From a virus: a DNA stretch of 31,800 bases. The position numbers were made by a program, and so were the translations under genes. The stretch is from positions 1 through 31,800 of the IMG/VR virus record IMGVR_UViG_3300050821_023932, one strand, 5' to 3'. Each line of letters opens with the position of its first letter. Position 1 is the first letter of the stretch. The notes beneath the pieces were generated by a model. The model ran no database searches, was not told where the DNA came from, and saw only the letters and a program-made list of their open reading frames with translations. Positions 1 through 7,004 of the stretch are shown one piece after another.

Positions 1-876
1 ATGGAAAAAATTCTTAGTTACTATATTTTCTTTGTATGGGAACAAAGAAAATTAATTGGTCATGGTCTCGCTAGAAATACACATAAGACTTACTTAAGTA
101 GGGCTAAAAATTTTCGTGACTATTTAAAAAGTATTGGTAAAACCGATCTACATCCTAGTGAAATGAATATCAGGATGATTCGATCATTTGATATATACCT
201 TCGTTCAACTAAAAAGCATTGCAATGATTATGTAATGAGAAATATCCAGATGTTAAAAAGAATGTTGGATTTAGCAGTTGATGACGATATGATTCAGTAC
301 AATCCTGCAACTCGATACAAATTCAAATATACCAGAAAACAACGGAAAATATTTCTAAACCTCAATCAACTTACCATCCTTAAGAATTACCCAATGCCTA
401 ATAAAGATCTTGAAAGGGTGAGAGATATGTTTCTATTCAGCTGCTACACTTCCCTTTCTTATATTGAGGTTAAGAATTTCAAAAAATCTAATCTAATACG
501 GAAAGGAGGTGAAGCATGGCTAAAGGTAATCCGGCAAAAGACAACTGTAGGAAGTACAGTATTGCTTCCTCTTATTTCAGGAGCAGAGGAGATATTGAAA
601 AAATATGGGTATGATTTACCTGTATCTTCAAATCAATGTATGAATAAATCATTAAAACGTATTAGCCAACTTACAAAGATAGACCTTCCTCTTACTACCC
701 ACTCCGGAAGAAAGACCTTTGGTAACATACTTTTAAATGATTTCGGAGTAGACCTAAAATCAGTATCTATAATGATGGGGCATGAATCTGTACTTACTAC
801 TGAAAAATGGTATATAGAAGTTTCAGAGAAAAAGATAAAGCGTGACATGAGGGAAGTGATGGCTATTACCTGGTAA
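1..876 (+). CDS. Tyrosine recombinase (integrase), IntDOT-like, probably N-terminally cut by the window
   Basis: Site-specific recombinase expected to integrate and excise this element. The visible 291 residues hold a SAM-like core-binding domain (about 20-110) and a catalytic domain (about 120-285). Catalytic candidates are K180, H234, R237 (in THSGRKTF), H261 (in MMGHES) and the nucleophile Y271 (in KWYIEV). The usual first arginine is Ser153 (TSLSYIEV). An arginine, R141, lies 12 residues upstream, which from memory is the arrangement in the Bacteroides CTnDOT integrase, where S259 replaces Arg I and R247 compensates. Family members are usually near 400 residues with an N-terminal arm-binding domain, and the first ATG is base 1 of the window, so the true start probably lies further left. 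Its strand is opposite to the structural genes. No attachment site was recognised. Confidence 0.9.
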   Translation: MEKILSYYIFFVWEQRKLIGHGLARNTHKTYLSRAKNFRDYLKSIGKTDLHPSEMNIRMIRSFDIYLRSTKKHCNDYVMRNIQMLKRMLDLAVDDDMIQYNPATRYKFKYTRKQRKIFLNLNQLTILKNYPMPNKDLERVRDMFLFSCYTSLSYIEVKNFKKSNLIRKGGEAWLKVIRQKTTVGSTVLLPLISGAEEILKKYGYDLPVSSNQCMNKSLKRISQLTKIDLPLTTHSGRKTFGNILLNDFGVDLKSVSIMMGHESVLTTEKWYIEVSEKKIKRDMREVMAITW

Positions 877-894
877 TAATTTACAATAGGCTCC

Positions 895-1104
895 CTAATT
901 TTTTAAAACCGTTCTAATTCTACCAGCTTCTTTAGGTAAATAGGTAATTTGCCCTTGTTGATTATACATTGTTTTAGCACTCCAATCTATAGGAATATTT
1001 CCATCTGATGGATAACCATGATTCGCTAATACACATTTCATAAATTGAGGCATATCCCAATAACTGTTTTTTCTAATCGGTTGAATGTATGCCCTAATTG
1101 CCAT
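895..1104 (-). CDS. Small protein of unknown function (69 aa)
   Basis: I do not recognise this protein. It is basic and soluble, without a signal peptide or membrane segment, and has two conserved-looking stretches (SYWDMPQFMKCVLANHGYP and TYLPKEAGRIRTVLKN). It is convergent with the integrase, 18 bp from that gene's stop, and divergent from the small gene starting at 1149, leaving a 44-bp AT-rich spacer at 1105-1148 that could hold promoters. The residue composition looks protein-like, which is the only reason for calling it. Confidence 0.5.
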   Translation of the reverse strand: MAIRAYIQPIRKNSYWDMPQFMKCVLANHGYPSDGNIPIDWSAKTMYNQQGQITYLPKEAGRIRTVLKN

Positions 1105-1148
1105 ATTAAGATTGATTTAGTATATTACAAGATATATATAATAGTTTT

Positions 1149-1349
1149 ATGATAAAAGTTTTTACAATCACAGAAGATCAAAAAGATCGGTTTAATAACG
1201 AAAATAAAAGCTTCAAAGATTTTCCAAGAATAATATGTCGCATTAACCAAACAACTAATGGTTATAAACTTACCATAGAAGGTATAGATACTGACGTTGC
1301 TTCATATATTGAAATGTTACATACTATGGGGATCATATTTAATACATAA
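1149..1349 (+). CDS. Small protein of unknown function (66 aa)
   Basis: Unrecognised small soluble protein with an acidic and basic N-terminal half followed by what looks like a strand-strand-helix pattern (PRIICRINQTTNGYKLTIEG, then VASYIEMLHTMG). There are no membrane segments. Its last 33 bases overlap the 3' end of the leftward gene at 1317-1520, so only one of the two may be real, although both have plausible compositions. It lies in the integrase-proximal region where small regulatory or accessory phage genes are common. Confidence 0.45.
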   Translation: MIKVFTITEDQKDRFNNENKSFKDFPRIICRINQTTNGYKLTIEGIDTDVASYIEMLHTMGIIFNT

Positions 1350-1520
1350 CCCTATTTCAACTCCTTTGGATTTAAATTTTTCAATCGATTTTTCAATTGA
1401 AAAGAGCTCTTTATCGAGATCATCGCCTTCTTTCACATCAGCAAAAAGCCGAATATCTTTAAATATTGACTTATTTTCATTGCCAATAGAAAGATCATTA
1501 TATATTATAATTATCGCCAT
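1317..1520 (-). CDS. Small acidic/basic protein of unknown function (67 aa)
   Basis: Unrecognised. It begins with a hydrophobic strand (MAIIIIYNDLSI) followed by a charged, helix-rich region (DDLDKELFSIEKSIEKFKSKG). An ideal Bacteroidota -7 element, TATATTTG, ends four bases upstream of the ATG on this strand, so the message would be leaderless or nearly so. The same arrangement is seen at the gene starting at 15748, which slightly favours this ORF being real. The 3' end overlaps the convergent gene 1149-1349 by 33 bp. Confidence 0.45.
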   Translation of the reverse strand: MAIIIIYNDLSIGNENKSIFKDIRLFADVKEGDDLDKELFSIEKSIEKFKSKGVEIGLCIKYDPHSM

Positions 1521-1852
1521 GAATCAAATATACAATATCTAAAAAATGTCTTTTTGTCATATATTTGTATTATTTAAATATTTTGTATTTAACAAATAAA
1601 ATTACCTTGGATCAACATTTTTTATATAACTAAATAAAGAATTTTCTATTTTAGTCATTTAATGCCTATTGATTTTTTTTAAAAATTATTAAAATTAAAA
1701 AAAGAGGGACCAACCAGTGGCCCCTCGCAACTAAGAAAAGAAATAAAGAAAAAGGAAAATTAAAATTTAACTCTGTATGGCTAAAAAACCAATCACTCCT
1801 CCAAGACCATTAACTGAAGGTAATGAAAGACCTCCTAACCCAAGTCCAAAAC
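1521..1852. other. AT-rich intergenic region between early-side genes and the end of the leftward late block
   Basis: About 330 bp of very AT-rich sequence. It holds the TATATTTG promoter-like element for the gene starting at 1520, the intrinsic terminator of the leftward late transcript at 1697-1726, and a possible 28-codon rightward ORF at 1777-1863. I see nothing else in it. It is a transition between the integrase side and the late region. Confidence 0.6.
1697..1726 (-). terminator. Intrinsic terminator of the leftward late transcript
   Basis: The arms GAGGGACCA (1704-1712) and TGGCCCCTC (1718-1726) pair over nine positions with one mismatch around a five-base loop. Read leftward, the hairpin is followed by seven T residues (A run at 1697-1703). 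It lies about 125 bp beyond the last leftward gene (stop at 1853), as expected for the end of the late operon. Confidence 0.8.
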
Positions 1853-1863
1853 CTAAAAATTAA
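1777..1863 (+). CDS. Possible 28-residue proline-rich small protein
   Basis: A short rightward ORF with a purine-rich AAAGGAAAAT about 17 bp upstream encodes a peptide rich in proline (9 of 28) and in basic residues, such as PITPPRPLTEGNERPPNPSP. It overlaps the 3' end of the leftward gene 1853-2326 by 11 bp. The opposite strand of the same stretch is open in the -1 frame of that gene and reads as a glycine-rich hydrophobic tail (LGFGLGLGGLSL), so the proline richness may only be the complement of GGN codons. Coding status is uncertain. Confidence 0.3.
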   Translation: MAKKPITPPRPLTEGNERPPNPSPKPKN

Positions 1864-2326
1864 ATAGGAAATAAATCAATACTGATGATAATCCAAGTAA
1901 CATACCTATCATACTTAAGGTATTAAGCAGTCTTGTTTTCTTGCTAAATAACTCTGCCTTTTGGTCGTTATCATTAATTAGTTTTATTTCATCCGGATCG
2001 GTTGTCGATTCGCCATATTCAATTTTGTAATGGCACCAAATCATGTCATAATAATTAGCTTTCTTACCAGTGAATTGGCTGATAAAGTTAATTATTATGG
2101 CAATTACAAATAAAGCTCCTGCAGCTTTTAATTGCCATACATTAGGCAATTCTACAGCTATTTGCTTTCCTAAGGAAAATTTTAACGTTTCCAAAATAAG
2201 CCATAACCCGGCTCCACTTATTGAAATAATCAATAAGTCAATTCTGTGAACGGAATATTGCCACCCTGTGAAAGCCATCTTATGACGGTCTTCCCATTTT
2301 TTATTTGTTGTTTTTTCTTCGCTCAT
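1853..2326 (-). CDS. Three-helix membrane protein of unknown function (157 aa), last gene of the late block
   Basis: Hydrophobic segments at about residues 30-48, 66-85 and 134-157 indicate an inner-membrane protein with a hydrophilic N-terminus (MSEEKTTNKKWEDRHK) and a charged loop at about 88-130. It is the terminal gene of the leftward block after the spanin-like and endolysin genes, and the intrinsic terminator follows at 1697-1726. Its position fits an accessory lysis, holin-regulating or superinfection-exclusion protein, but no family was recognised. The reading frame ends inside AATTTTTAG, and the -1 frame continues for about 29 codons. Confidence 0.75.
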   Translation of the reverse strand: MSEEKTTNKKWEDRHKMAFTGWQYSVHRIDLLIISISGAGLWLILETLKFSLGKQIAVELPNVWQLKAAGALFVIAIIINFISQFTGKKANYYDMIWCHYKIEYGESTTDPDEIKLINDNDQKAELFSKKTRLLNTLSMIGMLLGLSSVLIYFLFNF

Positions 2327-2350
2327 AATATAAGTTTATTAAAAATTTAT

Positions 2351-2734
2351 TTACTTTCCTAATGCTATACCCAAAACCAAACAGACCATCCCGACAATAT
2401 AAGTAACCGGTGAACTAAACGATTTATCCTTTTTAGCCGTCACGGCTAATTTTTCATTATCACTTATCAACACTTTATTAGTGCTGTCTTTTATTGCAAC
2501 AATAGCCTTATAGCCGTCACGCTCTTTTTTCAGAGCTGCATTAATGCTATCCTTACTATCAAGATCGTCCTGCATGTCTTTCTTAGTAGAATCGCATTCT
2601 AACATAAAAATTCTCCATTCGCGATACACTTTCAAAGGTTCACTTACCCTCTGAGTTTTTTCATCTTTGACAATCTGAGCCTTAGAAATTAGGCAGAGAA
2701 TCGTAAGAAATATGAAGATTATTAATCGTTTCAT
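2351..2734 (-). CDS. Exported coiled-coil protein with C-terminal membrane segment, spanin-like candidate (127 aa)
   Basis: The N-terminus (MKRLIIFIFLTILCLISKAQ) is a signal peptide with a probable cleavage after SKA. A helical, charged coiled-coil region (about 45-95) follows, and then a C-terminal hydrophobic helix (about 107-125). No lipobox is evident. Together with the overlapping upstream gene (53 bp shared, different frame) it forms a pair reminiscent of Rz/Rz1 spanins, which bridge the periplasm and disrupt the outer membrane at the end of lysis. The pairing is inferred from topology, overlap and the nearby endolysin; no sequence family was recognised. Confidence 0.7.
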   Translation of the reverse strand: MKRLIIFIFLTILCLISKAQIVKDEKTQRVSEPLKVYREWRIFMLECDSTKKDMQDDLDSKDSINAALKKERDGYKAIVAIKDSTNKVLISDNEKLAVTAKKDKSFSSPVTYIVGMVCLVLGIALGK

Positions 2735-2972
2735 TATGTCTTTGAATTTTTATTTTTTCAATGGAATCCTTTTTTGAATAAGTAATTTCCTCGGATTTCG
2801 CATAATTAATTAGCAATTGCTGCTGTGCAGTATGCAACGAGTCCTGCCGTTTTATAGCTTCCATCCGATTCTTTTCCTGTATGGATTCTAACCTTTTTAT
2901 TTTAGAATCCTGAAAGAAAAAAATGCCGGCAACTATGATTAAAATTATTATTGGTACTATAAATTGTTTCAT
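2682..2972 (-). CDS. Membrane-anchored coiled-coil protein, Rz-like inner-membrane spanin candidate (96 aa)
   Basis: An N-terminal membrane anchor (about residues 5-20) is followed by a charged helical region rich in E, K and Q (about 24-85), the architecture of an inner-membrane spanin or Rz protein. It overlaps the upstream gene (2969-3232) by 4 bp and the downstream exported coiled-coil gene by 53 bp. Long overlaps between the two spanin genes are common in phages. Assignment is by topology and position in the lysis cluster only. Confidence 0.7.
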   Translation of the reverse strand: MKQFIVPIIILIIVAGIFFFQDSKIKRLESIQEKNRMEAIKRQDSLHTAQQQLLINYAKSEEITYSKKDSIEKIKIQRHNETINNLHISYDSLPNF

Positions 2973-3232
2973 TGTTGATCAGCTTTTCGTTTAAATAAAC
3001 CTACTATCGAATCCCAAAGTAGTTCAATACTATATTCCATTTTAGAATACGGTATTCTAAAGAATGCTATTCCAACAATTATAGCGATAACATTTTCAGC
3101 AGTATTGGAAAGGAATTCAGGGTTTGGGAATTTTAAATATCCCGTCCAATGTGCAATCACACCTAACCATATACACAATCCAACCATGGAAGTAATCCAT
3201 CCCTTAATTATATTGTCGTATAAATCTTTCAT
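2969..3232 (-). CDS. Holin-like small membrane protein (87 aa)
   Basis: Two hydrophobic segments, about residues 11-29 (WITSMVGLCIWLGVIAHW) and 46-60 (ENVIAIIVGIAFFRI), are followed by a positively charged C-terminus (LFKRKADQQ). This is the size and topology of a class II holin, which forms the inner-membrane lesion that releases endolysin. The gene overlaps the endolysin gene by 4 bp and is immediately downstream of it. A second small hydrophobic protein (3734-3976) lies on the other side of the endolysin, so either could be the holin and the other an antiholin. Confidence 0.7.
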   Translation of the reverse strand: MKDLYDNIIKGWITSMVGLCIWLGVIAHWTGYLKFPNPEFLSNTAENVIAIIVGIAFFRIPYSKMEYSIELLWDSIVGLFKRKADQQ

Positions 3233-3747
3233 AGTTTTTGCTTTTTAATTTCGTCCTCAATAAACTTCACACTACTTTTTAAGGAGGCAGCATACGTTGG
3301 TTCAGTAGCATAACCAGCCAATGCTATTTCATCAATGAACTTATAAGGATCATCCTTTACCAATAAGGCACGTTTGTAATTTTTATTAACCAGGAAGAAC
3401 TTAGCGTGATCTGTAAAACTTTCTTCCGGAGAATTATATTTTCGGAAATAATCCTCAATGGTATATTCAAAATACTTCTGGCCATTTCTGGTAATAGGGA
3501 CCACCTTTATAATTCGAGGGAATTTAGCATTCGGGTACCTACTTATTTCAGTAGTTACTAACAATTGCTCATTACCATTTATTCCATCGGTATCCTTCAC
3601 ACCAAAGAACATATTGCCGGGCGCATGTTCACCCCAGCCACTTTCCCACGCTGCCTGAGCTAAAATAGCCACGGCACTTATCCCTGTTTTATCCTGAGTC
3701 TGCTTAGCAAACGGATAATAATTTTTTACGAAATCACTTGGTTTCAT
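3229..3747 (-). CDS. Endolysin, GH73/FlgJ-type N-acetylglucosaminidase
   Basis: Peptidoglycan hydrolase for host lysis. The motif AQAAWESGWGEHAPGNMFFG, with candidate catalytic Glu35, matches the glucosaminidase (FlgJ-like, GH73) active-site region, and the length (172 aa) equals a single catalytic domain. Downstream blocks such as YFRKYNSPEESFTDHAKFF and GYATEPTYAA are also typical of the family. There is no signal peptide, so release to the periplasm presumably depends on a holin. It sits between two holin-like genes, overlapping both by 4-14 bp. Confidence 0.92.
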   Translation of the reverse strand: MKPSDFVKNYYPFAKQTQDKTGISAVAILAQAAWESGWGEHAPGNMFFGVKDTDGINGNEQLLVTTEISRYPNAKFPRIIKVVPITRNGQKYFEYTIEDYFRKYNSPEESFTDHAKFFLVNKNYKRALLVKDDPYKFIDEIALAGYATEPTYAASLKSSVKFIEDEIKKQKL

Positions 3748-3976
3748 TTGTCTTTACTAATTTTTTCCAGATCCATGCTATGGCCAGACCTGCAAACGCT
3801 GCAATACTTCCATTAATTGCTGCAAGAATAGCCGTCTCAATGGCTCTCTCCGCTATATGATTCCACTCTATTACCAGTGTGCCACTTACTCCTGACCCGG
3901 CAGCTAAAACTGTTATTTTACTTAATAAATGTTTTCCTTGGTCAAACATGTTCGTTAGGTTTAAAATTCGCAACAT
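3734..3976 (-). CDS. Holin-like small membrane protein (80 aa)
   Basis: Two moderately hydrophobic stretches, around residues 20-36 (SKITVLAAGSGVSGTLV) and 50-70 (AILAAINGSIAAFAGLAIAW), end in a basic tail (WKKLVKTNETK). It overlaps the endolysin gene by 14 bp, so translation is probably coupled. Methionine 10 (MFDQGKHLL) is an alternative start and would give a more typical holin N-terminus. A holin role is inferred from size, topology and neighbours. Confidence 0.65.
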   Translation of the reverse strand: MLRILNLTNMFDQGKHLLSKITVLAAGSGVSGTLVIEWNHIAERAIETAILAAINGSIAAFAGLAIAWIWKKLVKTNETK

Positions 3977-3986
3977 CCTTTTATTT

Positions 3987-4472
3987 TTAAATTACGATAG
4001 ATCCAAATAACAATACTACATCAACACCATCCAGAGCCCCCCCGCTTTCCATTAATGATTCAATTTTATTTTCAGGAACGGTAAAAAAATCAACTTCATA
4101 TTTCTCCTGATTAAGTTGTTTAACGGCTTCTAAATATTCACTCGTCTTATTAACCAAAACAACAAAATTGGAATTTAGAATGTCAGTATCATCCGCTTTG
4201 ATTGGATTTCCATCACTTGATAACTTGGCAATTTTATTGTTGCCGGAATATTCCGCTTTAAATTTTTCAGGAATACCTTGTTCATTCTTATATAAATTAG
4301 CTTCATTTAGTACTAAACAAGCTGACTCATATTGTTGCTTTATTTTTTCAATAAGCAATATATTTTTTGTCATTATATACCCGATACCGGTACCAGACTT
4401 GTTAATTATTTGCTTCATTATTCTATATAAAATGAATAATTCGACAATCGTAAAGGATGTTTTTTTCTCCAT
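3987..4472 (-). CDS. Protein of unknown function between fibre-like and lysis genes (161 aa)
   Basis: Unrecognised. It has a hydrophobic/basic N-terminus (about 1-33), a helical middle (IEKIKQQYESACLVLNEANL) and a C-terminal region with repeated strand-like hydrophobic segments ending DGVDVVLLFGSIVI. It starts 2 bp after the stop of the 4475-4780 gene, so the two are likely co-translated. Met34 (MTKNILLIEK) is an alternative start that would remove the unusual N-terminus. Position suggests a minor virion or lysis-adjacent accessory protein. Confidence 0.65.
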   Translation of the reverse strand: MEKKTSFTIVELFILYRIMKQIINKSGTGIGYIMTKNILLIEKIKQQYESACLVLNEANLYKNEQGIPEKFKAEYSGNNKIAKLSSDGNPIKADDTDILNSNFVVLVNKTSEYLEAVKQLNQEKYEVDFFTVPENKIESLMESGGALDGVDVVLLFGSIVI

Positions 4473-4474
4473 AA

Positions 4475-4780
4475 TTACACAGATGTTGCAGAAACAATTT
4501 GAGGTAATTTTAAGGATATAATAAATGCTAATACATCCGCTTCCCCTTTGGCTATTAAATTTTCCTTAGTAGCAGGAATAGCAGGATTAGGATCGATATA
4601 TACTGATTTGCCAATTCCGCAATAATCAATATTACTTCCGGTGAATGAATCTTTATTTAAAGATTGTTTCAACGAAACATACATACCATTTGAATTTACT
4701 ACAGTATTTGTTTGTAGGTAAATTGTTTGAGGAGATACAAAAGCAGCTCCATCCCTTGAATTTATTACTATCTGTATCAT
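4475..4780 (-). CDS. Small putative structural protein of unknown function (101 aa)
   Basis: Unrecognised 101-residue protein, largely predicted strand with Gly, Ser, Asn and Thr (SPQTIYLQTNTVVNSNGMYV, DYCGIGKSVYIDPNP), then a helix (KENLIAKGEADVLAFIISLK). It lies 7 bp downstream of the repeat-rich fibre-like gene and just before another unknown gene. The composition fits a small virion or fibre-associated protein, but nothing in the sequence proves that. Confidence 0.65.
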   Translation of the reverse strand: MIQIVINSRDGAAFVSPQTIYLQTNTVVNSNGMYVSLKQSLNKDSFTGSNIDYCGIGKSVYIDPNPAIPATKENLIAKGEADVLAFIISLKLPQIVSATSV

Positions 4781-4787
4781 AATTTTT

Positions 4788-5792
4788 CTAAGTTACAACC
4801 ATTACAACTCCTGATGTTTGATATAAATCACCGGTTACTAATCCTCCTGCAACAGCAGCAGCATTACTTACATAATTTGTTAGAGACATATTTGCGGACC
4901 AGCCACCTTGTAATAATTTATTCTGCCAATCAAGAGTTGTCAAATTTGAATAATCATATAATAGTCTGGAAGCCCAGTTAGCAGATATAGTATTAGTATT
5001 TACATCTTTTAAATCTGAACTCTCCCAATCTATAGCTGCATATCCAGATGAATTTATTAATACTAAATTTATTCCCCATTCCGCTACAATTGACCCGGAT
5101 GGATTATATAAATATCGATTATACCAATCTATCGATTCTATTCCGCTTGCAGCATAACCTATGAATGCACCATAATCAAAAGATAGGTTTCCATAATAAT
5201 CATAAAGCTTTGCATTTTCCCAATCAACGGAAGTACCACCGTTGGTATAAATTAAATTTCTGGTAGATGGGTTTGGAGATCCCCAATCGATCGATAATAC
5301 TCCTGAATAATCGTATGAATATCTATTGTTCCAATCACTGGAATCTACTCCTGATGTATCAGTACAAATTCTAGTGATCCAATTGACAGCTACTATACTT
5401 GAATTATCAGTAAGTTGACCGCCTCCATAATTCACTGAAATATTTCCGTTCGACCAATATAATTCCCTTAAATTCCAATTACCCGAGATCAATGATGAAC
5501 TATCATAAAATGAACGGCCATCAGCTTCCATTGATAGAATATCTGACTTATCGTAAATATTTTGCAAGTAAATAAGATCGTTACCTCCCATGTTTAAGGA
5601 GGCCAGCATTTGATTCGAGCCATCAATCTTTAACCCATTTCCTCCTAATAAATCTGCATCATCATTTAAATTGAGTTCAGCTGCAACAAATCTTTCTAAA
5701 ATGGCACGAACATTAGCAGCCGTAGTACTTCTGTTTCCGGAAATAATAAGAGAGGTAATACCATTTAATAAATCTGCTCTTGATTCACTCAT
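4788..5792 (-). CDS. Fibre-like structural protein with Asp-Trp repeat units (334 aa)
   Basis: The N-terminal 50 residues form a helical head (MSESRADLLNGITSLI ... ANVRAILERFVAAE), typical of phage proteins that trimerise or attach to the particle. From about residue 100 to 300 there are at least ten degenerate units of roughly 17-22 residues, each with an aromatic/Tyr-Asp step, a Ser-Gly turn and a D/N-W (SIDWYNRYLYNPSG, TLDWQNKLL, SVDWENAKLYD). Such units are expected to build a beta-solenoid or fibre shaft. The C-terminus (GGLVTGDLYQTSGVVMVV) resembles short ends recalled from other phage appendage proteins. It lies far from the tail-fibre gene at 16390, so it may be a second appendage or head fibre. 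Confidence 0.8.
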   Translation of the reverse strand: MSESRADLLNGITSLIISGNRSTTAANVRAILERFVAAELNLNDDADLLGGNGLKIDGSNQMLASLNMGGNDLIYLQNIYDKSDILSMEADGRSFYDSSSLISGNWNLRELYWSNGNISVNYGGGQLTDNSSIVAVNWITRICTDTSGVDSSDWNNRYSYDYSGVLSIDWGSPNPSTRNLIYTNGGTSVDWENAKLYDYYGNLSFDYGAFIGYAASGIESIDWYNRYLYNPSGSIVAEWGINLVLINSSGYAAIDWESSDLKDVNTNTISANWASRLLYDYSNLTTLDWQNKLLQGGWSANMSLTNYVSNAAAVAGGLVTGDLYQTSGVVMVVT

Positions 5793-5793
5793 T

Positions 5794-6399
5794 TTAAGTT
5801 ACAGAATAATAATAACCATCATTTGTATTATTGACTTTAACCGTTGTATCAGACTCGGCTAATAAAATACCGGCAGTTATACAGGTTTTTTCTGTGGCAT
5901 GTACTTCTATGGTAAGCCTGCCCATTCTGGAATTCAAAGCATCGTTCTTACCTTCATCCCTAATTTTTATAGAATTACTTTTTACACGCCAAATAATCCC
6001 GGGAGGAAATAATAATATTTTATAAGCAGGGTGATCAATGATAGTGCGACAGATCCCTAATATTTTTTGGAGAAGGACCGCTGATAAATAATCTCCTCTA
6101 TTATCGTCTGTCTGTTTGGCATTCGTATAAACATCAATGTTGTATTGATAAACCCCCTTATTACTTCCATCGTAAACTTTCAAATCTCCGTATGCACCAT
6201 CAACATAAGACACATTTACCAATGGGAGATCCGTTTTATCTTCAGGGTTTATCGCTTCCACAAATACCTTCATTTGTTGAAGCGAAGGATCATAAGTGAG
6301 CACTCCCTGATTATCTATTTCAATGGCTAATATTGCCGCAATTTGTTCGCGAATTAATTCAAAATTTTGGGTCTGTATCGGATCTGTAATAAGTGCCAT
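5794..6399 (-). CDS. Putative tail terminator / tail completion protein (201 aa)
   Basis: Soluble alpha/beta protein between the small connector-like gene and the fibre-like gene, abutting both (1-bp overlap and 1-bp gap). The first 45 residues are helical (FELIREQIAAILAIEI). The middle has alternating strands with a Tyr-Gly-Asp loop and a pattern resembling tail-terminator proteins that analyse a virion ring (VYQYNIDVYTNAKQ ... RMGRLTIEVHATEK). The identification comes from position after the capsid module and general shape, and I could not confirm a family. A neck or minor tail protein is an alternative. Confidence 0.6.
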   Translation of the reverse strand: MALITDPIQTQNFELIREQIAAILAIEIDNQGVLTYDPSLQQMKVFVEAINPEDKTDLPLVNVSYVDGAYGDLKVYDGSNKGVYQYNIDVYTNAKQTDDNRGDYLSAVLLQKILGICRTIIDHPAYKILLFPPGIIWRVKSNSIKIRDEGKNDALNSRMGRLTIEVHATEKTCITAGILLAESDTTVKVNNTNDGYYYSVT

Positions 6400-6773
6400 T
6401 AGTCTAATACCTGAAGATAAATTACAATCAATCCAAGCGTTTCATCAGGGTGCCAGCTCTGCACCATATAAGAAATAGTATTACCGGTAATATCTGCCAC
6501 ATAAACTTTATGACCTTCTAACTTAACTTCGCCATACGCATCCCGATAAGGATAATTTGCATTTGCTAAATCAAGGTCTGATACGGTCACCGTAGCAGTA
6601 AGGGAGTTGACAATATTACCTTCCGTATCTACTCCAAGCCTTATTTTTTTATGAAGGCCTCCTATAGTAATATTGAATCCGTTGGGAGCAAGAAGGATAA
6701 TGGATTGCCCCCATCCATTAAGATTTGAAACAAGACTCTGAGCTAATTGTTTTGCCTTCTGAATTAATCCCAT
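6399..6773 (-). CDS. Putative head-tail connector / neck protein (124 aa)
   Basis: Mostly beta protein following a short N-terminal helix (LIQKAKQLAQSLVSNL), with motifs such as NITIGGLHKKIRLGVDTEGN and a C-terminal SWHPDETLGLIVIYLQVLD. It lies between the small head gene (6801-7004) and the tail-terminator-like gene, the place where lambda-like head modules carry the FI/FII or stopper genes. The start codon is only a few bases after the terminator-like hairpin at 6778-6802. Function is inferred from position. Confidence 0.6.
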   Translation of the reverse strand: MGLIQKAKQLAQSLVSNLNGWGQSIILLAPNGFNITIGGLHKKIRLGVDTEGNIVNSLTATVTVSDLDLANANYPYRDAYGEVKLEGHKVYVADITGNTISYMVQSWHPDETLGLIVIYLQVLD

Positions 6774-6777
6774 AATT

Positions 6778-6802
6778 AAAAAAGGGTTTTTAAACCCTTT
6801 TT
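6778..6802. terminator. Perfect hairpin with flanking A/T runs just after the capsid module
   Basis: The sequence AAAAAAGGGTTTTTAAACCC followed by a T run folds into a GGGTTT/AAACCC stem extended by A-T pairs, and it would work in both directions. Read leftward it ends in T residues and lies right after the stop of the 6801-7004 gene and 5 bp before the next start (6773). It probably attenuates the leftward transcript so that capsid genes are expressed more than the genes beyond. Confidence 0.7.
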
Positions 6803-7004
6803 ATTTTTTGTCTAAACTTTCTTTACTCTCTTTTTTGACATGATGCTCATTGTAATATTTCTCATCATATACTCGAATGAAATTTCTTTTCAAGAGTTCA
6901 CCCAGTGAATCATCTGGAAAATCTTTCTCATCATATACACCATGAGCTCTGAACATCTTCTTACCGACCCTGGCCGCATAAGCAGTTATTATATATTTTG
7001 CCAT
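6801..7004 (-). CDS. Small head-module protein of unknown function (67 aa)
   Basis: Hydrophilic 67-residue protein, starting with a strand (MAKYIITAYAARVG) and ending in a strongly charged tail (HHVKKESKESLDKK). Its start is adjacent to the stop of the major capsid gene. Similar short proteins follow capsid genes in many phages, sometimes aiding head completion, but I recognise no family. A terminator-like hairpin follows at its stop codon. Confidence 0.7.
   Translation of the reverse strand: MAKYIITAYAARVGKKMFRAHGVYDEKDFPDDSLGELLKRNFIRVYDEKYYNEHHVKKESKESLDKK

Noticed and set aside
1297-1542. Rightward 81-codon ORF overlapping the 1149 and 1317 genes
   Set aside because: It is low-complexity Ser/Ile-rich and antisense to a better leftward candidate.
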